Shown here: positions 26,609-34,740 of the stretch, piece after piece
Layout of the letters: each line of letters starts with the position of its first letter
How positions within the stretch are numbered: position 1 is the first letter of the stretch
Made by a program: the position numbers and the translations under genes
Notes under the pieces: model-generated
The model's input: only the letters and a program-made list of their open reading frames with translations
What the model was told of the DNA's origin: nothing
The model's database searches: none
Assembly (NCBI GenBank): GCA_002346745.1
Contig: DEAL01000030.1
Span: 1 to 64,000, forward strand
Reading direction: 5' to 3'
Origin: Candidatus Neomicrothrix sp. UBA2983
GTDB taxonomy: Bacteria; Actinomycetota; Acidimicrobiia; Acidimicrobiales; MedAcidi-G1
DNA length: 64,000 nucleotides

Positions 26609-27507
26609 GGATCGCCTGCCTGGGTCTCGGGAGGATGGGTTGGCACATGGCCGGCCACGTGGCGGCCGCCGACGAGGCACACGAGGTCGTGGTCTTCGAC
26701 GTGGTTGAGGGACTCGGGGACCGTTGGGCTCGAGAGCACCGGGGCGCCTTCGCCGACACGGTGGCGGCCGCAGTCGACGGTTCGGCGTTCGTGGTCACGT
26801 CGTTGCCCTCCGATCGGGAACTGGCGGAGGTTTCGCAGGAGGCGCTGCCGGTGCTGGGTCGGGGGGCGATCTGGATCGACCACTCGACCACCTCGGCGGC
26901 CATCGCCCGGGAGTTGGGCGAACGCACCGCGGCTCAGGGTGGCCACTTCCTGGACGGCCCGGTGTCCGGTGGCGTGGACGGCGCCCGGCAGGGAACGCTC
27001 TCGGTGATGGTGGGTGGCGACGAGGACGCATTCGCCAGGGCTGAGCCGTTGATGGGGACGTATGCCGGACGGGTGCGGCACATGGGTCCGTCGGGCGCCG
27101 GGCAGTTGACGAAGATGACCAATCAGATCTGCGTGGTGGGACTCTGCCAGGCGCTTGCCGAGGGCCTCGACTTCGCCTCCAGGGCCGGCCTCGACGTCGA
27201 GAAGGTGGTGGAGGCCATGTTGCAGGGCTCGTCGACCTCCTGGCAGATGGAGAATCGTGCTGACAGGATGCTGGCCGGTGAGTACGACTTCGGCTTCTCC
27301 ACGTCCCTCATGCGCAAGGACGTGGGACTGGTGTTGGACCAGGCATCCACCATGGGCGTGTCCCTGCCGGTCACGGCTCTGGTCGGCCAGTTTCTCGCCG
27401 ACGTGGACGCCATGGGCGGCGCGGCCTGGGACTGGTGCAGCCTGATGGAGCGACAACGACAGTTCGCTCCGCGGGATGTTCCCACGGCCCCGTCGGAGCA
27501 CTCGTGA
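26605..27507 (+). CDS. 3-hydroxyisobutyrate dehydrogenase-family NAD(P) oxidoreductase
   Basis: A 300-residue beta-hydroxyacid dehydrogenase. The NAD(P) motif CLGLGRMGWHMAGH is at 5-18, the substrate loop is FLDGPVSGGVDGARQGTLSVM (116-136), and catalytic K170 is in GAGQLTKMTNQ. In this cluster a likely job is reduction of malonate or methylmalonate semialdehyde to 3-hydroxypropionate or 3-hydroxyisobutyrate as an overflow route, or the reverse. Tartronate-semialdehyde reductase is another member of the family. The GTG start overlaps the preceding stop (GTGA). Confidence 0.83.
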   Translation: MRIACLGLGRMGWHMAGHVAAADEAHEVVVFDVVEGLGDRWAREHRGAFADTVAAAVDGSAFVVTSLPSDRELAEVSQEALPVLGRGAIWIDHSTTSAAIARELGERTAAQGGHFLDGPVSGGVDGARQGTLSVMVGGDEDAFARAEPLMGTYAGRVRHMGPSGAGQLTKMTNQICVVGLCQALAEGLDFASRAGLDVEKVVEAMLQGSSTSWQMENRADRMLAGEYDFGFSTSLMRKDVGLVLDQASTMGVSLPVTALVGQFLADVDAMGGAAWDWCSLMERQRQFAPRDVPTAPSEHS

Positions 27508-27598
27508 ACAGCAACGCCGGATCCCGGCGGGCGTGCACCGCGGGTGAACCCGGGAGGGGACGGGGCAGGGATGCCGTGAGGCCGGGGGCCGGAGCCTG

Positions 27599-28468
27599 AT
27601 GGCGGGCCGCAACAGGGCAGTGCGCGTCGTCGTGACCGTCGTCGTGACGATCTGCCTCCTCGTCGCAATCTGGGAGGGCTACAAGTGGTTCGGCCAGCAG
27701 ACCAACGACCTGGTGCCCGGTACCGGCATCGAACTCCCGGTCTCCACCGATGACCTCACGATGCCCCACGCCCTCGACATCGTCGGCGAACTGGCTGGCG
27801 ACGTGCGCGACGGACGCAGCACGCTGCCCATGACGCTGTACCTGCTCAAGAAGGCCTGGTTCACGCTCCAGGAGGCTGCCATCGGGTTCACGCTCGGCCT
27901 GGTGATCGGGCTCGCGCTGGCCGTGGTGATGCTGCGCTGGCGGGTGGTCGAGCGCGGCCTCCTGCCGTGGGTCAACGTGTCCCAGACCGTGCCCCTCATC
28001 GCCCTCGCCCCGATCGTGGTCACGTGGGGTCGCCAGCAGGACCTGCCCGACCTGTTCAGCATCTCGCTCATCGCCACCTACCTCACCTTCTTCCCGGTGG
28101 CGGTCAGTGCCCTGCGCGGCCTCAAGTCGCCCGATGCCGCACACGTCGAGTTGATGCGCAGCTACGCCGCATCCTGGGGCACCACGCTCGTCAAGTTGCG
28201 CCTTCCGGCCGCTCGGGCGTTCCTCTTCCCGGCGCTCAAGGTGGCGGCCACGTTGAGCGTGGTCGGGGCGATCGTGGGCGAGATCTCGATCGGGACCAAG
28301 ACGGGCCTGGGTCGCGCCATCCTGGAGTTCGCCCAGCGCTACGCCGTGTTCCCCGAGCGGCTCTATGCGGCCGTGATCGGGTCGGCGGTGCTGGGCCTGG
28401 CCGTGTTCGGACTGGTCAACCTGGCCGAACGATGGCTCGAGGGCAGGAAGCGGGGGGTGGTGACATGA
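27599..28468 (+). CDS. ABC transporter permease (TauC/SsuC/ThiX type)
   Basis: A 289-residue permease. One N-terminal helix (about 10-28) is followed by an external stretch and five more membrane segments. The EAA loop MRSYAASWGTTLVKLRLPAA lies near residues 182-201. It belongs to the nitrate/sulfonate/taurine/pyrimidine group. The stop overlaps the ATPase start (ATGA). With the second permease at 29238 it forms a heterodimeric channel. By position, pyrimidine, hydantoin or a related precursor is the likely cargo. Confidence 0.87.
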   Translation: MAGRNRAVRVVVTVVVTICLLVAIWEGYKWFGQQTNDLVPGTGIELPVSTDDLTMPHALDIVGELAGDVRDGRSTLPMTLYLLKKAWFTLQEAAIGFTLGLVIGLALAVVMLRWRVVERGLLPWVNVSQTVPLIALAPIVVTWGRQQDLPDLFSISLIATYLTFFPVAVSALRGLKSPDAAHVELMRSYAASWGTTLVKLRLPAARAFLFPALKVAATLSVVGAIVGEISIGTKTGLGRAILEFAQRYAVFPERLYAAVIGSAVLGLAVFGLVNLAERWLEGRKRGVVT

Positions 28469-29241
28469 GTGTCGCCGTGGTGGCGAGCGGCCTGGACAAG
28501 GTGTTCGGCCGCGGTACCGATGCCGAGGTGGCAGCACTGTCGGGCATCGACCTGATGGTCCAGGACGGTGAGTTCGTCTCGCTGATCGGACCCTCGGGAT
28601 GCGGCAAGTCGACGCTGCTCCGGCTGGTCGCCGACCTCATCGAGCCCACCGGTGGCACCGTGACGGTGTTCGACAAGTCGGCCCACCAGGCCCGCCTGGA
28701 CCAGGACTACGGCATGGTCTTCCAGCATGCGGGCCTGTTCGACTGGCGCCGTGTGGCCGCCAACATCGAACTACCACTCGAACTCAAGGGCTGGTCGAAG
28801 GCCGACCGGTCCCGGCGCTCGCGGGAGATGCTGGATCTGGTGAAGTTGCCGGACTTCAGCAGGCACTACCCGCGCCAGCTGTCGGGAGGGATGCAGCAGC
28901 GTGTCTCGATCGCACGGGCCCTGTCCTTCGAACCCCGGCTGCTGCTCATGGACGAGCCGTTCGGCGCGCTGGACGAGATGACCCGAGAGCACATGCAGGG
29001 CGAGCTTCTGCGGATCTGGCGGGAGACCGGAACGACGGTGATGTTCGTCACGCATTCCATCCCGGAGGCGGCGTTCCTCTCGAACCGGGTGGTGGTGCTG
29101 TCCCCCCGTCCCGGGCGCATCCACACCATCGTGGATGTTGACCTGGGTGAGCGCACCGAGGAGACCCGGGAGGACCCGGAGTTCTTCGCAGCCGCCACCC
29201 GGATTCGCGAAGCCCTGCGAGCGGTGGAGGACGGGTCGTGA
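28465..29241 (+). CDS. ABC transporter ATP-binding protein (TauB/SsuB type)
   Basis: A 258-residue ABC ATPase. Walker A GPSGCGKST is at 42-50, the Q-loop is VFQHAGLFDWRRV, the signature LSGGMQQR is at 139-146, Walker B LLLMDEP is at about 159-165, and the H-loop is FVTHSIPEA. The SIPEA after the H-loop histidine is typical of NMT1/TauT-type systems. It overlaps both neighbours by four bases, so the permease-ATPase-permease set is translationally coupled. Confidence 0.9.
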   Translation: MSVAVVASGLDKVFGRGTDAEVAALSGIDLMVQDGEFVSLIGPSGCGKSTLLRLVADLIEPTGGTVTVFDKSAHQARLDQDYGMVFQHAGLFDWRRVAANIELPLELKGWSKADRSRRSREMLDLVKLPDFSRHYPRQLSGGMQQRVSIARALSFEPRLLLMDEPFGALDEMTREHMQGELLRIWRETGTTVMFVTHSIPEAAFLSNRVVVLSPRPGRIHTIVDVDLGERTEETREDPEFFAAATRIREALRAVEDGS

Positions 29242-30020
29242 AGTTCCGCCCCGGGGCACTGGCGCCGCCACTGGTCGCCGGGGTCCTGTTCCTGGGTGCC
29301 TGGGAGTTGACCGTGCGCGGTTTCGGCATCCGGGAGTTCCTGCTGCCCAAGCCGTCCTCCATCTGGGAACAGCTGGTCGACCAGTGGCCGACGCTCCGTC
29401 ACGCTGGCTGGGAGACCGGACGCATCGCGGTCAGCGGCCTCGTCGTCGGCATCCTCGCCGGGGTCCTGCTGGCCGTCGGCGCGACGCGCTTCCGCACGCT
29501 CCAGGAGGGGCTCACCCCGCTGGCCGTGGCCGTCAACGCCACGCCCATCATCGCCCTGGCACCCATCTTCAACGCCTGGTTCGGCATCACCGGGTCGCTC
29601 AGCAATCAGGCCGTCGTGGTGGCAGTGGTGTTCTTCCCGGTCTTCATCAACACCGCCAAGGGGCTCACCGAGGTGCACCCCGACGAGATCGAACTCATGC
29701 GTTCCTACGCGGCAGGCGAGTGGACCATCCTGCGGGAGGTCCGTATCCCCAATGCCCTGCCCTTCTTCGCCAACGCCCTGCGGCTGGTGGCGCCGTTGTC
29801 GGTCATCGCGGCCATCGTGGCGGAGTACTTCGGTGGGCCCCAGGACCGCATCGGGAACGTCATCACGTCCAACGCCGGCTTCGCCCGCTACGACGCCGCC
29901 TGGGCGGCCATCGCCGTGGCCTCGGCGGTGGGCCTGGCACTGTTCGCCACAGCCCTGCTGGTGGAGCGTCTGAGCATGCCCTGGCGTCTCACCGAGGGCT
30001 ACGGTGAGACCGAAAACTGA
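29238..30020 (+). CDS. ABC transporter permease (TauC/SsuC/ThiX type), second subunit
   Basis: A 260-residue six-helix permease that begins with GTG overlapping the ATPase stop. LLPKPSSIWEQL after the first helix is highly typical of this family. The EAA loop is MRSYAAGEWTILREVRIPNALPF (about 154-176). It pairs with the permease at 27599. The two share only family-level similarity, as expected for a heterodimeric channel. Confidence 0.88.
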   Translation: MKFRPGALAPPLVAGVLFLGAWELTVRGFGIREFLLPKPSSIWEQLVDQWPTLRHAGWETGRIAVSGLVVGILAGVLLAVGATRFRTLQEGLTPLAVAVNATPIIALAPIFNAWFGITGSLSNQAVVVAVVFFPVFINTAKGLTEVHPDEIELMRSYAAGEWTILREVRIPNALPFFANALRLVAPLSVIAAIVAEYFGGPQDRIGNVITSNAGFARYDAAWAAIAVASAVGLALFATALLVERLSMPWRLTEGYGETEN

Positions 30021-30037
30021 CCCTGAGGGGGAAAGAG

Positions 30038-31159
30038 ATGACAATGAGAATCCTTGCCAAGTTGGCGGCGTCCGTGACCGCAGTGGCGCTGCTCGCCGGT
30101 GCCTGCGGCTCCGACGACCCCGTCGTCGGGACCGGCGACTGCGACACGGTCGACAGCGCCAGCCTGCAGTTGCAGTGGGTCACCCAGGCCCAGTTCGCCG
30201 GCTACTACGCAGCCGTCGACCAGGGCATCTACGACAAGTACTGCCTGGACGTGACCATCCTCGAGGGTGGCGTCGACATCGTGCCGCAGCAGCAGTTGGC
30301 TTCCGGCGCAGTCGACTTCGCCGTCTCGTGGGTCCCCAAGGCGCTGGTCTCCCGGGAGGAGGGCGCCGACATCGTCAACGTGGCCCAGGTGTTCCAGCGG
30401 TCCGGCACCCTGCAGGTGTCCTGGGCTGACAGTGGCATTAACGGCCCGGCAGACCTGGCCGGCAAGGTGGTCGGCAACTGGGGTTGGGGCAACGAGTTCG
30501 AACTCCTGGCCGGCGCCCACCAGGCGGGCCTCGATCCTTCCAGCGACTTTGAGCTGGTCGGCCAGAGCTTCGACATGCTGGCCCTGTTGACCGGGGAGAT
30601 CGACGCCGCCCAGGCGATGATCTACAACGAGTACGCCCAGGTGCTCGAGGCCGTCAACCCCGACACCGGGTCGCTCTACACCGAGGACGACCTGTCGGTC
30701 ATCGACTGGAACGACGAAGGCACCGCCATGCTCCAGGACGCCATCTGGGCGGACGGGGCCCGATTGGCCAACGAGGACTATCAGGACCTGACCACCCGGT
30801 TCGTGGCCGGCTCGCTGGAGGGTTGGGCGTACTGCCGGGACAACGGCGGCAAGTGCGTCGACATCGTCCTCGACAACGGCTCGGCGCTGGGCGCGTCGCA
30901 CCAGGCATGGCAGATGAACGAGATCAACGGCCTCATCTGGCCATCGTCGGACGGCGTCGGCATGATGGACGGCGGCCTCTGGGCGCAGACGGTCGACGTC
31001 GCCACCAGCCAGCCGATCCTGAGCGCGGCGCCCGACGCCGGGGCGTACACCACCGAGTACGCCGAGGCGGCCCTCAAGATCCTCAACGGTCGCGGCATGG
31101 ACACGACTGGCAAGAACTGGCAGCGGGTGAGCGTCACGCTCAACCCGGGCGGCGAGTAG
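30038..31159 (+). CDS. NMT1/THI5-like substrate-binding lipoprotein
   Basis: A 373-residue extracytoplasmic binding protein with signal peptide and lipobox LLAGAC (lipidated C23). The mature start, LQLQWVTQAQFAGYYAAVDQGIYDKY, is characteristic of NMT1/ThiY-like proteins that bind pyrimidines, riboflavin precursors or similar rings. QLASGAVDFAVSWV follows. It completes the transporter of the pyrimidine cluster. The ligand is not known, but uracil, thymine, dihydropyrimidines or hydantoins are natural candidates. A strong C(UUCG)G hairpin follows. Confidence 0.88.
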   Translation: MTMRILAKLAASVTAVALLAGACGSDDPVVGTGDCDTVDSASLQLQWVTQAQFAGYYAAVDQGIYDKYCLDVTILEGGVDIVPQQQLASGAVDFAVSWVPKALVSREEGADIVNVAQVFQRSGTLQVSWADSGINGPADLAGKVVGNWGWGNEFELLAGAHQAGLDPSSDFELVGQSFDMLALLTGEIDAAQAMIYNEYAQVLEAVNPDTGSLYTEDDLSVIDWNDEGTAMLQDAIWADGARLANEDYQDLTTRFVAGSLEGWAYCRDNGGKCVDIVLDNGSALGASHQAWQMNEINGLIWPSSDGVGMMDGGLWAQTVDVATSQPILSAAPDAGAYTTEYAEAALKILNGRGMDTTGKNWQRVSVTLNPGGE

Positions 31160-31185
31160 CCACAGCGCCCTGGCGGACCCCCAGA

Positions 31186-31223
31186 CACGGCCGGTTCGAC
31201 GCTTCGGCGTCGGGCCGGCCGTG
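31186..31223 (+). terminator. Strong UUCG-tetraloop terminator after the pyrimidine transporter operon
   Basis: A 17-bp stem (31186-31202 with 31207-31223, including two G-U pairs) is closed by C(TTCG)G, an exceptionally stable tetraloop. It lies 27 bp after the binding-protein stop and most likely ends the operon. There is no clear T-run. Confidence 0.75.
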
Positions 31224-31277
31224 GGGTGGCGCCCCGGCCGCACGGCCGCAACCCGGGGGGACGCACGGTGCCCGACG

Positions 31278-31892
31278 ATGCGGCCCCTGACGCTCCGACT
31301 CCTGGTGGTGGCGGCGGGTCAGGTCTGCTTCGGCGTCGGGATCGGCTGCCTGTTCCTCGCAGACCTCGGGGTCGGCCCCTGGGACGTGTTCCACGACGGC
31401 CTGGCCGGAAGGCTGGACCGGGCACCGGGTACCGTGATCGTCGGCCTGGGCACCGTGATCGTCGGCCTGCTGGTCGTCTTCCGACAGCCCATCGGGCCCG
31501 CGACGGTCTGCAACGTCCTGGTCATCGGCAACACGGTCAACCTGTTGCTGGCGGTGGCCGACACACCCTCTGCGATGCCCCTCCGGCTCGTACTGGTGGT
31601 GGCGGCACCGCTGCTGGTCGCCCTCGGGTCGATGGTGTACCTGGGTGCCGGCATAGGCGTCGGGCCGCGCGACGGGCTCATGACCGCATTGGTCGACGCC
31701 GGCCTCTCGACACGCGCGGCGCGCACCCTCCTCGAGGTCACCGTCCTCGCGGCCGGCCTGCTGCTGGGCGGTTCCGTTGGCCTCGGGACGGTCGTCTTCG
31801 CGCTCCTCGTGGGTCCGTCGCTGCATCGCCTCCAGCATCGGGTCTGGGCGGGCTGGCCGGAGCCCGGCGGGGTGGTGTACCGCCGGTCCTGA
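31278..31892 (+). CDS. YczE/YitT-like integral membrane protein
   Basis: A 204-residue membrane protein with about five hydrophobic segments. It resembles the YczE/YyaS family: ADLGVGPWDVFHDGLA and the repeat-like GAGIGVGPRDGLMTALV are two copies of a GxGPxD motif typical of it. The function of the family is poorly known. The ATG at 31278 directly precedes the first membrane segment and is preferred to an earlier GTG at 31221 that falls in the terminator stem. Confidence 0.72.
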   Translation: MRPLTLRLLVVAAGQVCFGVGIGCLFLADLGVGPWDVFHDGLAGRLDRAPGTVIVGLGTVIVGLLVVFRQPIGPATVCNVLVIGNTVNLLLAVADTPSAMPLRLVLVVAAPLLVALGSMVYLGAGIGVGPRDGLMTALVDAGLSTRAARTLLEVTVLAAGLLLGGSVGLGTVVFALLVGPSLHRLQHRVWAGWPEPGGVVYRRS

Positions 31893-31929
31893 GCCGTCGG
31901 CTGGTGGGGGCCACGTGGGGCGTGTGACC

Positions 31930-31935
31930 TAGCGT
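31930..31935 (+). promoter_or_regulatory. Leaderless -10 element (TAGCGT) for the DHA2 transporter
   Basis: TAGCGT ends 6 bases before the ATG at 31942, and no Shine-Dalgarno sequence is present. This predicts transcription starting at the initiation codon. Confidence 0.5.
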
Positions 31936-31941
31936 CGCGGG

Positions 31942-33375
31942 ATGAGTGAGGCGGAGGCGGTCCGGGAGCCGGGCGGGACCGGCATGGCCCCCGATGCCGT
32001 CGAAGCGGTTCCGCGGCGGGCATGGCTGGCGCTGGGCGTGTCGACGCTTGCGGCGCTGCTGACGGTCATCGACATCTCGATCGTCAACGTGGCGTTCCCG
32101 TCCATCCGCCGGGACCTCGGCGCCTCCGAGACCGGACTCTCGTGGGTGCTGTCGGGCTACTCGGTGGCGGTTGGGGCGTTCCTGCTCGTCGCCGGGCGGC
32201 TGGCCGACAAGCGGGGTCGCCGCCGCATGTTCCTCCTCGGCGTGGGCGTCTTCGTGGCCGCCTCGCTGCTCTGCGGCCTGGCCACCTCCACGGGCCTGCT
32301 GATCGCCTCCCGCGTGCTCCAGGGCATCGGCAGCTCGGTGATCGGTCCGACCTCGCTGTCCATGGTCCTCCCGGAGTTCCCGGCCAGCCGTCGCTCCATG
32401 GTGCTGGGCATCTGGGGGGCGTCGGCGGCCCTCGGCGCGGCTCTCGGCCCCTCGGTTGGGGCAGTGCTCCTCGAATACCTGTCCTGGCGGTGGGTGTTCC
32501 TCGTGAACGTGCCGATCGGGCTGGCGCTGCTGGCCCTGACGCCGAGGTATGTCCGGGAGACGCGTGACCCGGATGCAACGGGCCGCTTCGACGTCGTCGG
32601 GCTTCCGGCCGGAACCCTCGGCGTGGCCCTGGTGCTGGTGGCGATCGTGCAGGGCGGCGACTGGGGCTACGGGTCGTCGGCGACGGTCGCCTCGGCCGTT
32701 GCCGGCTTCCTCCTCATCGTGCTGCTGGTCGTGCGGTCGATGCGCCACCCGGAGCCGCTGCTCGACCTCGAACTCTTCCGGATCCGGTCGTTCTGGTCGG
32801 CGGCGTCGGGACAGGTGTTCTTCACCACCTCGTTCATCGCCATCATCCTGTTCAACTCGCTGGTCCTCCAGGAGTACTGGGGCTGGAGGCCGCTGGCCGC
32901 CGGCTTCGGCGTGGTACCGGGCCCGGCCCTCGCCTCGCTCCTGGGAGGTCCGGTCGGCTCGATCGCCGACCGCGTCGGCCACCGCAACCTGCTCGTGTTC
33001 GGGTGTGCGATGGCGGGGATGGCGCCGACCTGGCTGTTGTGGAGGATCGGCGCCGACGGGAACTACGTCGCCGACTTCCTGCCGGCACAACTGTTCCTCG
33101 GCGTCGGCGTGTCGTGCACGTTCGCCACGTTCGGCTCGCTGGGCCTGCGCGAGGTGTCACCCGCCCGCTTCGGCACGGCCAGCGCTACGTTGCGGACGAC
33201 CTCGACGATGGGGTTCGCCGTCGGCGTGGCCCTTGGCGTGGCCGTATTCGACGCGGCCCTGCCGCTCGGTCCGCTGGTGGCCTTCGACCGGACCTGGACG
33301 GTGCTGGCCGGCCTCATGTTCGCCGGCAGCCTCTTTTGCGCCGCGGCCTGCCCGCCGCGGCGGCCCCGCGGGTGA
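31942..33375 (+). CDS. DHA2-family MFS drug:H+ antiporter-like protein
   Basis: A 477-residue transporter with about fourteen transmembrane helices, as in EmrB/QacA. Motif A is GRLADKRGRRRMFLLG (about 85-100), and the motif C-like GASAALGAALGPSVGAVL lies in helix 5. LTVIDISIVNVAFPSI in helix 1 is the family D1 motif. It probably exports toxic or amphiphilic compounds. It converges with the P450 gene across a 96-bp region that holds tandem hairpin repeats. Confidence 0.87.
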   Translation: MSEAEAVREPGGTGMAPDAVEAVPRRAWLALGVSTLAALLTVIDISIVNVAFPSIRRDLGASETGLSWVLSGYSVAVGAFLLVAGRLADKRGRRRMFLLGVGVFVAASLLCGLATSTGLLIASRVLQGIGSSVIGPTSLSMVLPEFPASRRSMVLGIWGASAALGAALGPSVGAVLLEYLSWRWVFLVNVPIGLALLALTPRYVRETRDPDATGRFDVVGLPAGTLGVALVLVAIVQGGDWGYGSSATVASAVAGFLLIVLLVVRSMRHPEPLLDLELFRIRSFWSAASGQVFFTTSFIAIILFNSLVLQEYWGWRPLAAGFGVVPGPALASLLGGPVGSIADRVGHRNLLVFGCAMAGMAPTWLLWRIGADGNYVADFLPAQLFLGVGVSCTFATFGSLGLREVSPARFGTASATLRTTSTMGFAVGVALGVAVFDAALPLGPLVAFDRTWTVLAGLMFAGSLFCAAACPPRRPRG

Positions 33376-33392
33376 CGGGAGATCCGTCCGCT

Positions 33393-33466
33393 CCCATTCG
33401 GCAAGTGAGAAGGGGCCCCATCCCCTCCCCACTCGGCACGTGAGAAGGGGTCCGTCCCCTCCCACT
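33393..33466. repeat. Two tandem hairpin repeats between convergent genes (bidirectional terminator)
   Basis: Two 35-bp units, beginning at 33393 and 33428, share the core CGGCAMGTGAGAAGGGG and end in TCCCCTC. Each unit folds on itself: GTGAGAAGGGG (33405-33415 and 33440-33450) pairs, with a small bulge, with the CCCCTCCCAC-type segment that follows. A partial third unit starts at 33460. The place between convergent stops suggests terminator use in both directions. The repetitive form recalls REP-like intergenic elements. Confidence 0.65.
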
Positions 33467-33471
33467 TGGGG

Positions 33472-34695
33472 TCAGGCGGGGGTGCCGAGGCTGACCGGGA
33501 GGGATTCGCGGCCCCGAAGGATGATCCGGGCGTTGAAGGTGGGCTCGCCGGACAGGGCGAGGCCGGGGAACCGTCGCACCAGCCGGGTCACGGCGATCTC
33601 GCCCTCCATGCGGGCCAGTGCCGCGCCCAGGCAGTGGTGGACGCCGCTGCCGAACGACACGTGGCGGGCCGCGTCGGCACGGGTCACGTCGAGGGTGCCA
33701 GCCGTGTCGCCCCAGAACCTCTGGTCCCGGTTGGCGCTTCCGAGGGCCGTCAGCACCATCTCGCCGTCGGCCACCTCGACACCCGAGATGACGGCGTCGT
33801 GGAGGAGGCGGCGACCCGAGGTCTGTACCGGGCTGTCCCAGCGCAGCAGTTCGTCGACGACGGAGTCGTCGACCGCCGGGTCGTTGCGGACCAGCGCCAA
33901 CTGGTCGGGGTGGTCGAGCAGGGCGTGGGTGCCGTTGCCGATCAGGTTGACGGTCGTCTCGTGGCCGGCCACGAACAGCAGCGACACCATCGACAGCAAC
34001 TCGTCCTCGGTCATGCGGTCGCCGGCCTCCTCGACCTCGACCAGCTGGGTGAGCAGGTCGTCGGCCTGGTTGCGGCGCTTCTGGGCGACGGCGTCCCGCA
34101 GGTAGGCGTCCATGTGCTCGCCGCCGTCCATGGCGGCATCCACCTGCTCGGGGGAGAGGTACGGCTCGAGCGTCTGGGTCAGGGCGTGAGACCAGCCGCG
34201 CACCATGGCCATGTCGGTGTCCGGTAGGCCGAGCATCGAATGGATGACGGCGAACGGGATGACGAAGGCGTAGTCGGAGATCAGGTCGATCTCGTCCCGA
34301 CCGGCCAGGTCGTCGAGCAGGTCATCGACGATGGCGGTGGTCTGCTCGCGCATCCGGCCGACGGCTCGAGGCGTGAACGTGCGCTGCACGAGTCCCCGCA
34401 GGCGGGTGTGGTCGGGCGGGTCGAGGCCGAGGATGGAGGGCGCCCGCTCGAGGCTGCGCTGGCGGAGCCGCAGCATGTGCTCGGGCAGGTCGACGTTGGT
34501 CTCGAAGCGCTGGACCGACGACTCGGTGTCGCGCAGCACCCGGTGGACGTCGTTGTAGCGAGAGACGATGAGGGTCCCGATCGGCGTCCGGTGGACCGGG
34601 TCCTCCTCGCGCAGTCGGGCATAGACCGGGTAGGGGTCGAGCAGGAACTCGGGGTCGAACGGGTTCCAGACCGGGGCGTCGACGAGGTCGGTCAT
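33472..34695 (-). CDS. Cytochrome P450
   Basis: A 407-residue bacterial class-I P450. I-helix oxygen motif LFVAGHETT (about 241-249), K-helix ELLRWDSP (ExxR), and the haem loop HVSFGSGVHHCLG with the thiolate C355 are all intact. LGLDPPDHTRLRGLVQRTFTPR is the C-helix region typical of CYP107/CYP125-like actinobacterial enzymes. It needs ferredoxin and reductase partners, none adjacent. The substrate is unknown. The upstream TAGCGT, 7 bases before the ATG, implies a leaderless message. Confidence 0.92.
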   Translation of the reverse strand: MTDLVDAPVWNPFDPEFLLDPYPVYARLREEDPVHRTPIGTLIVSRYNDVHRVLRDTESSVQRFETNVDLPEHMLRLRQRSLERAPSILGLDPPDHTRLRGLVQRTFTPRAVGRMREQTTAIVDDLLDDLAGRDEIDLISDYAFVIPFAVIHSMLGLPDTDMAMVRGWSHALTQTLEPYLSPEQVDAAMDGGEHMDAYLRDAVAQKRRNQADDLLTQLVEVEEAGDRMTEDELLSMVSLLFVAGHETTVNLIGNGTHALLDHPDQLALVRNDPAVDDSVVDELLRWDSPVQTSGRRLLHDAVISGVEVADGEMVLTALGSANRDQRFWGDTAGTLDVTRADAARHVSFGSGVHHCLGAALARMEGEIAVTRLVRRFPGLALSGEPTFNARIILRGRESLPVSLGTPA

Positions 34696-34702
34696 GGAGC
34701 GG

Positions 34703-34708
34703 ACGCTA
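34703..34708 (-). promoter_or_regulatory. Leaderless -10 element (TAGCGT) for the P450 gene
   Basis: On the minus strand TAGCGT lies 7 bases before the P450 ATG, the same arrangement as at 31930. Confidence 0.5.
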
Positions 34709-34740
34709 CCGACGCGGTCCCCCGTGGGGCGAGGCGGGGC

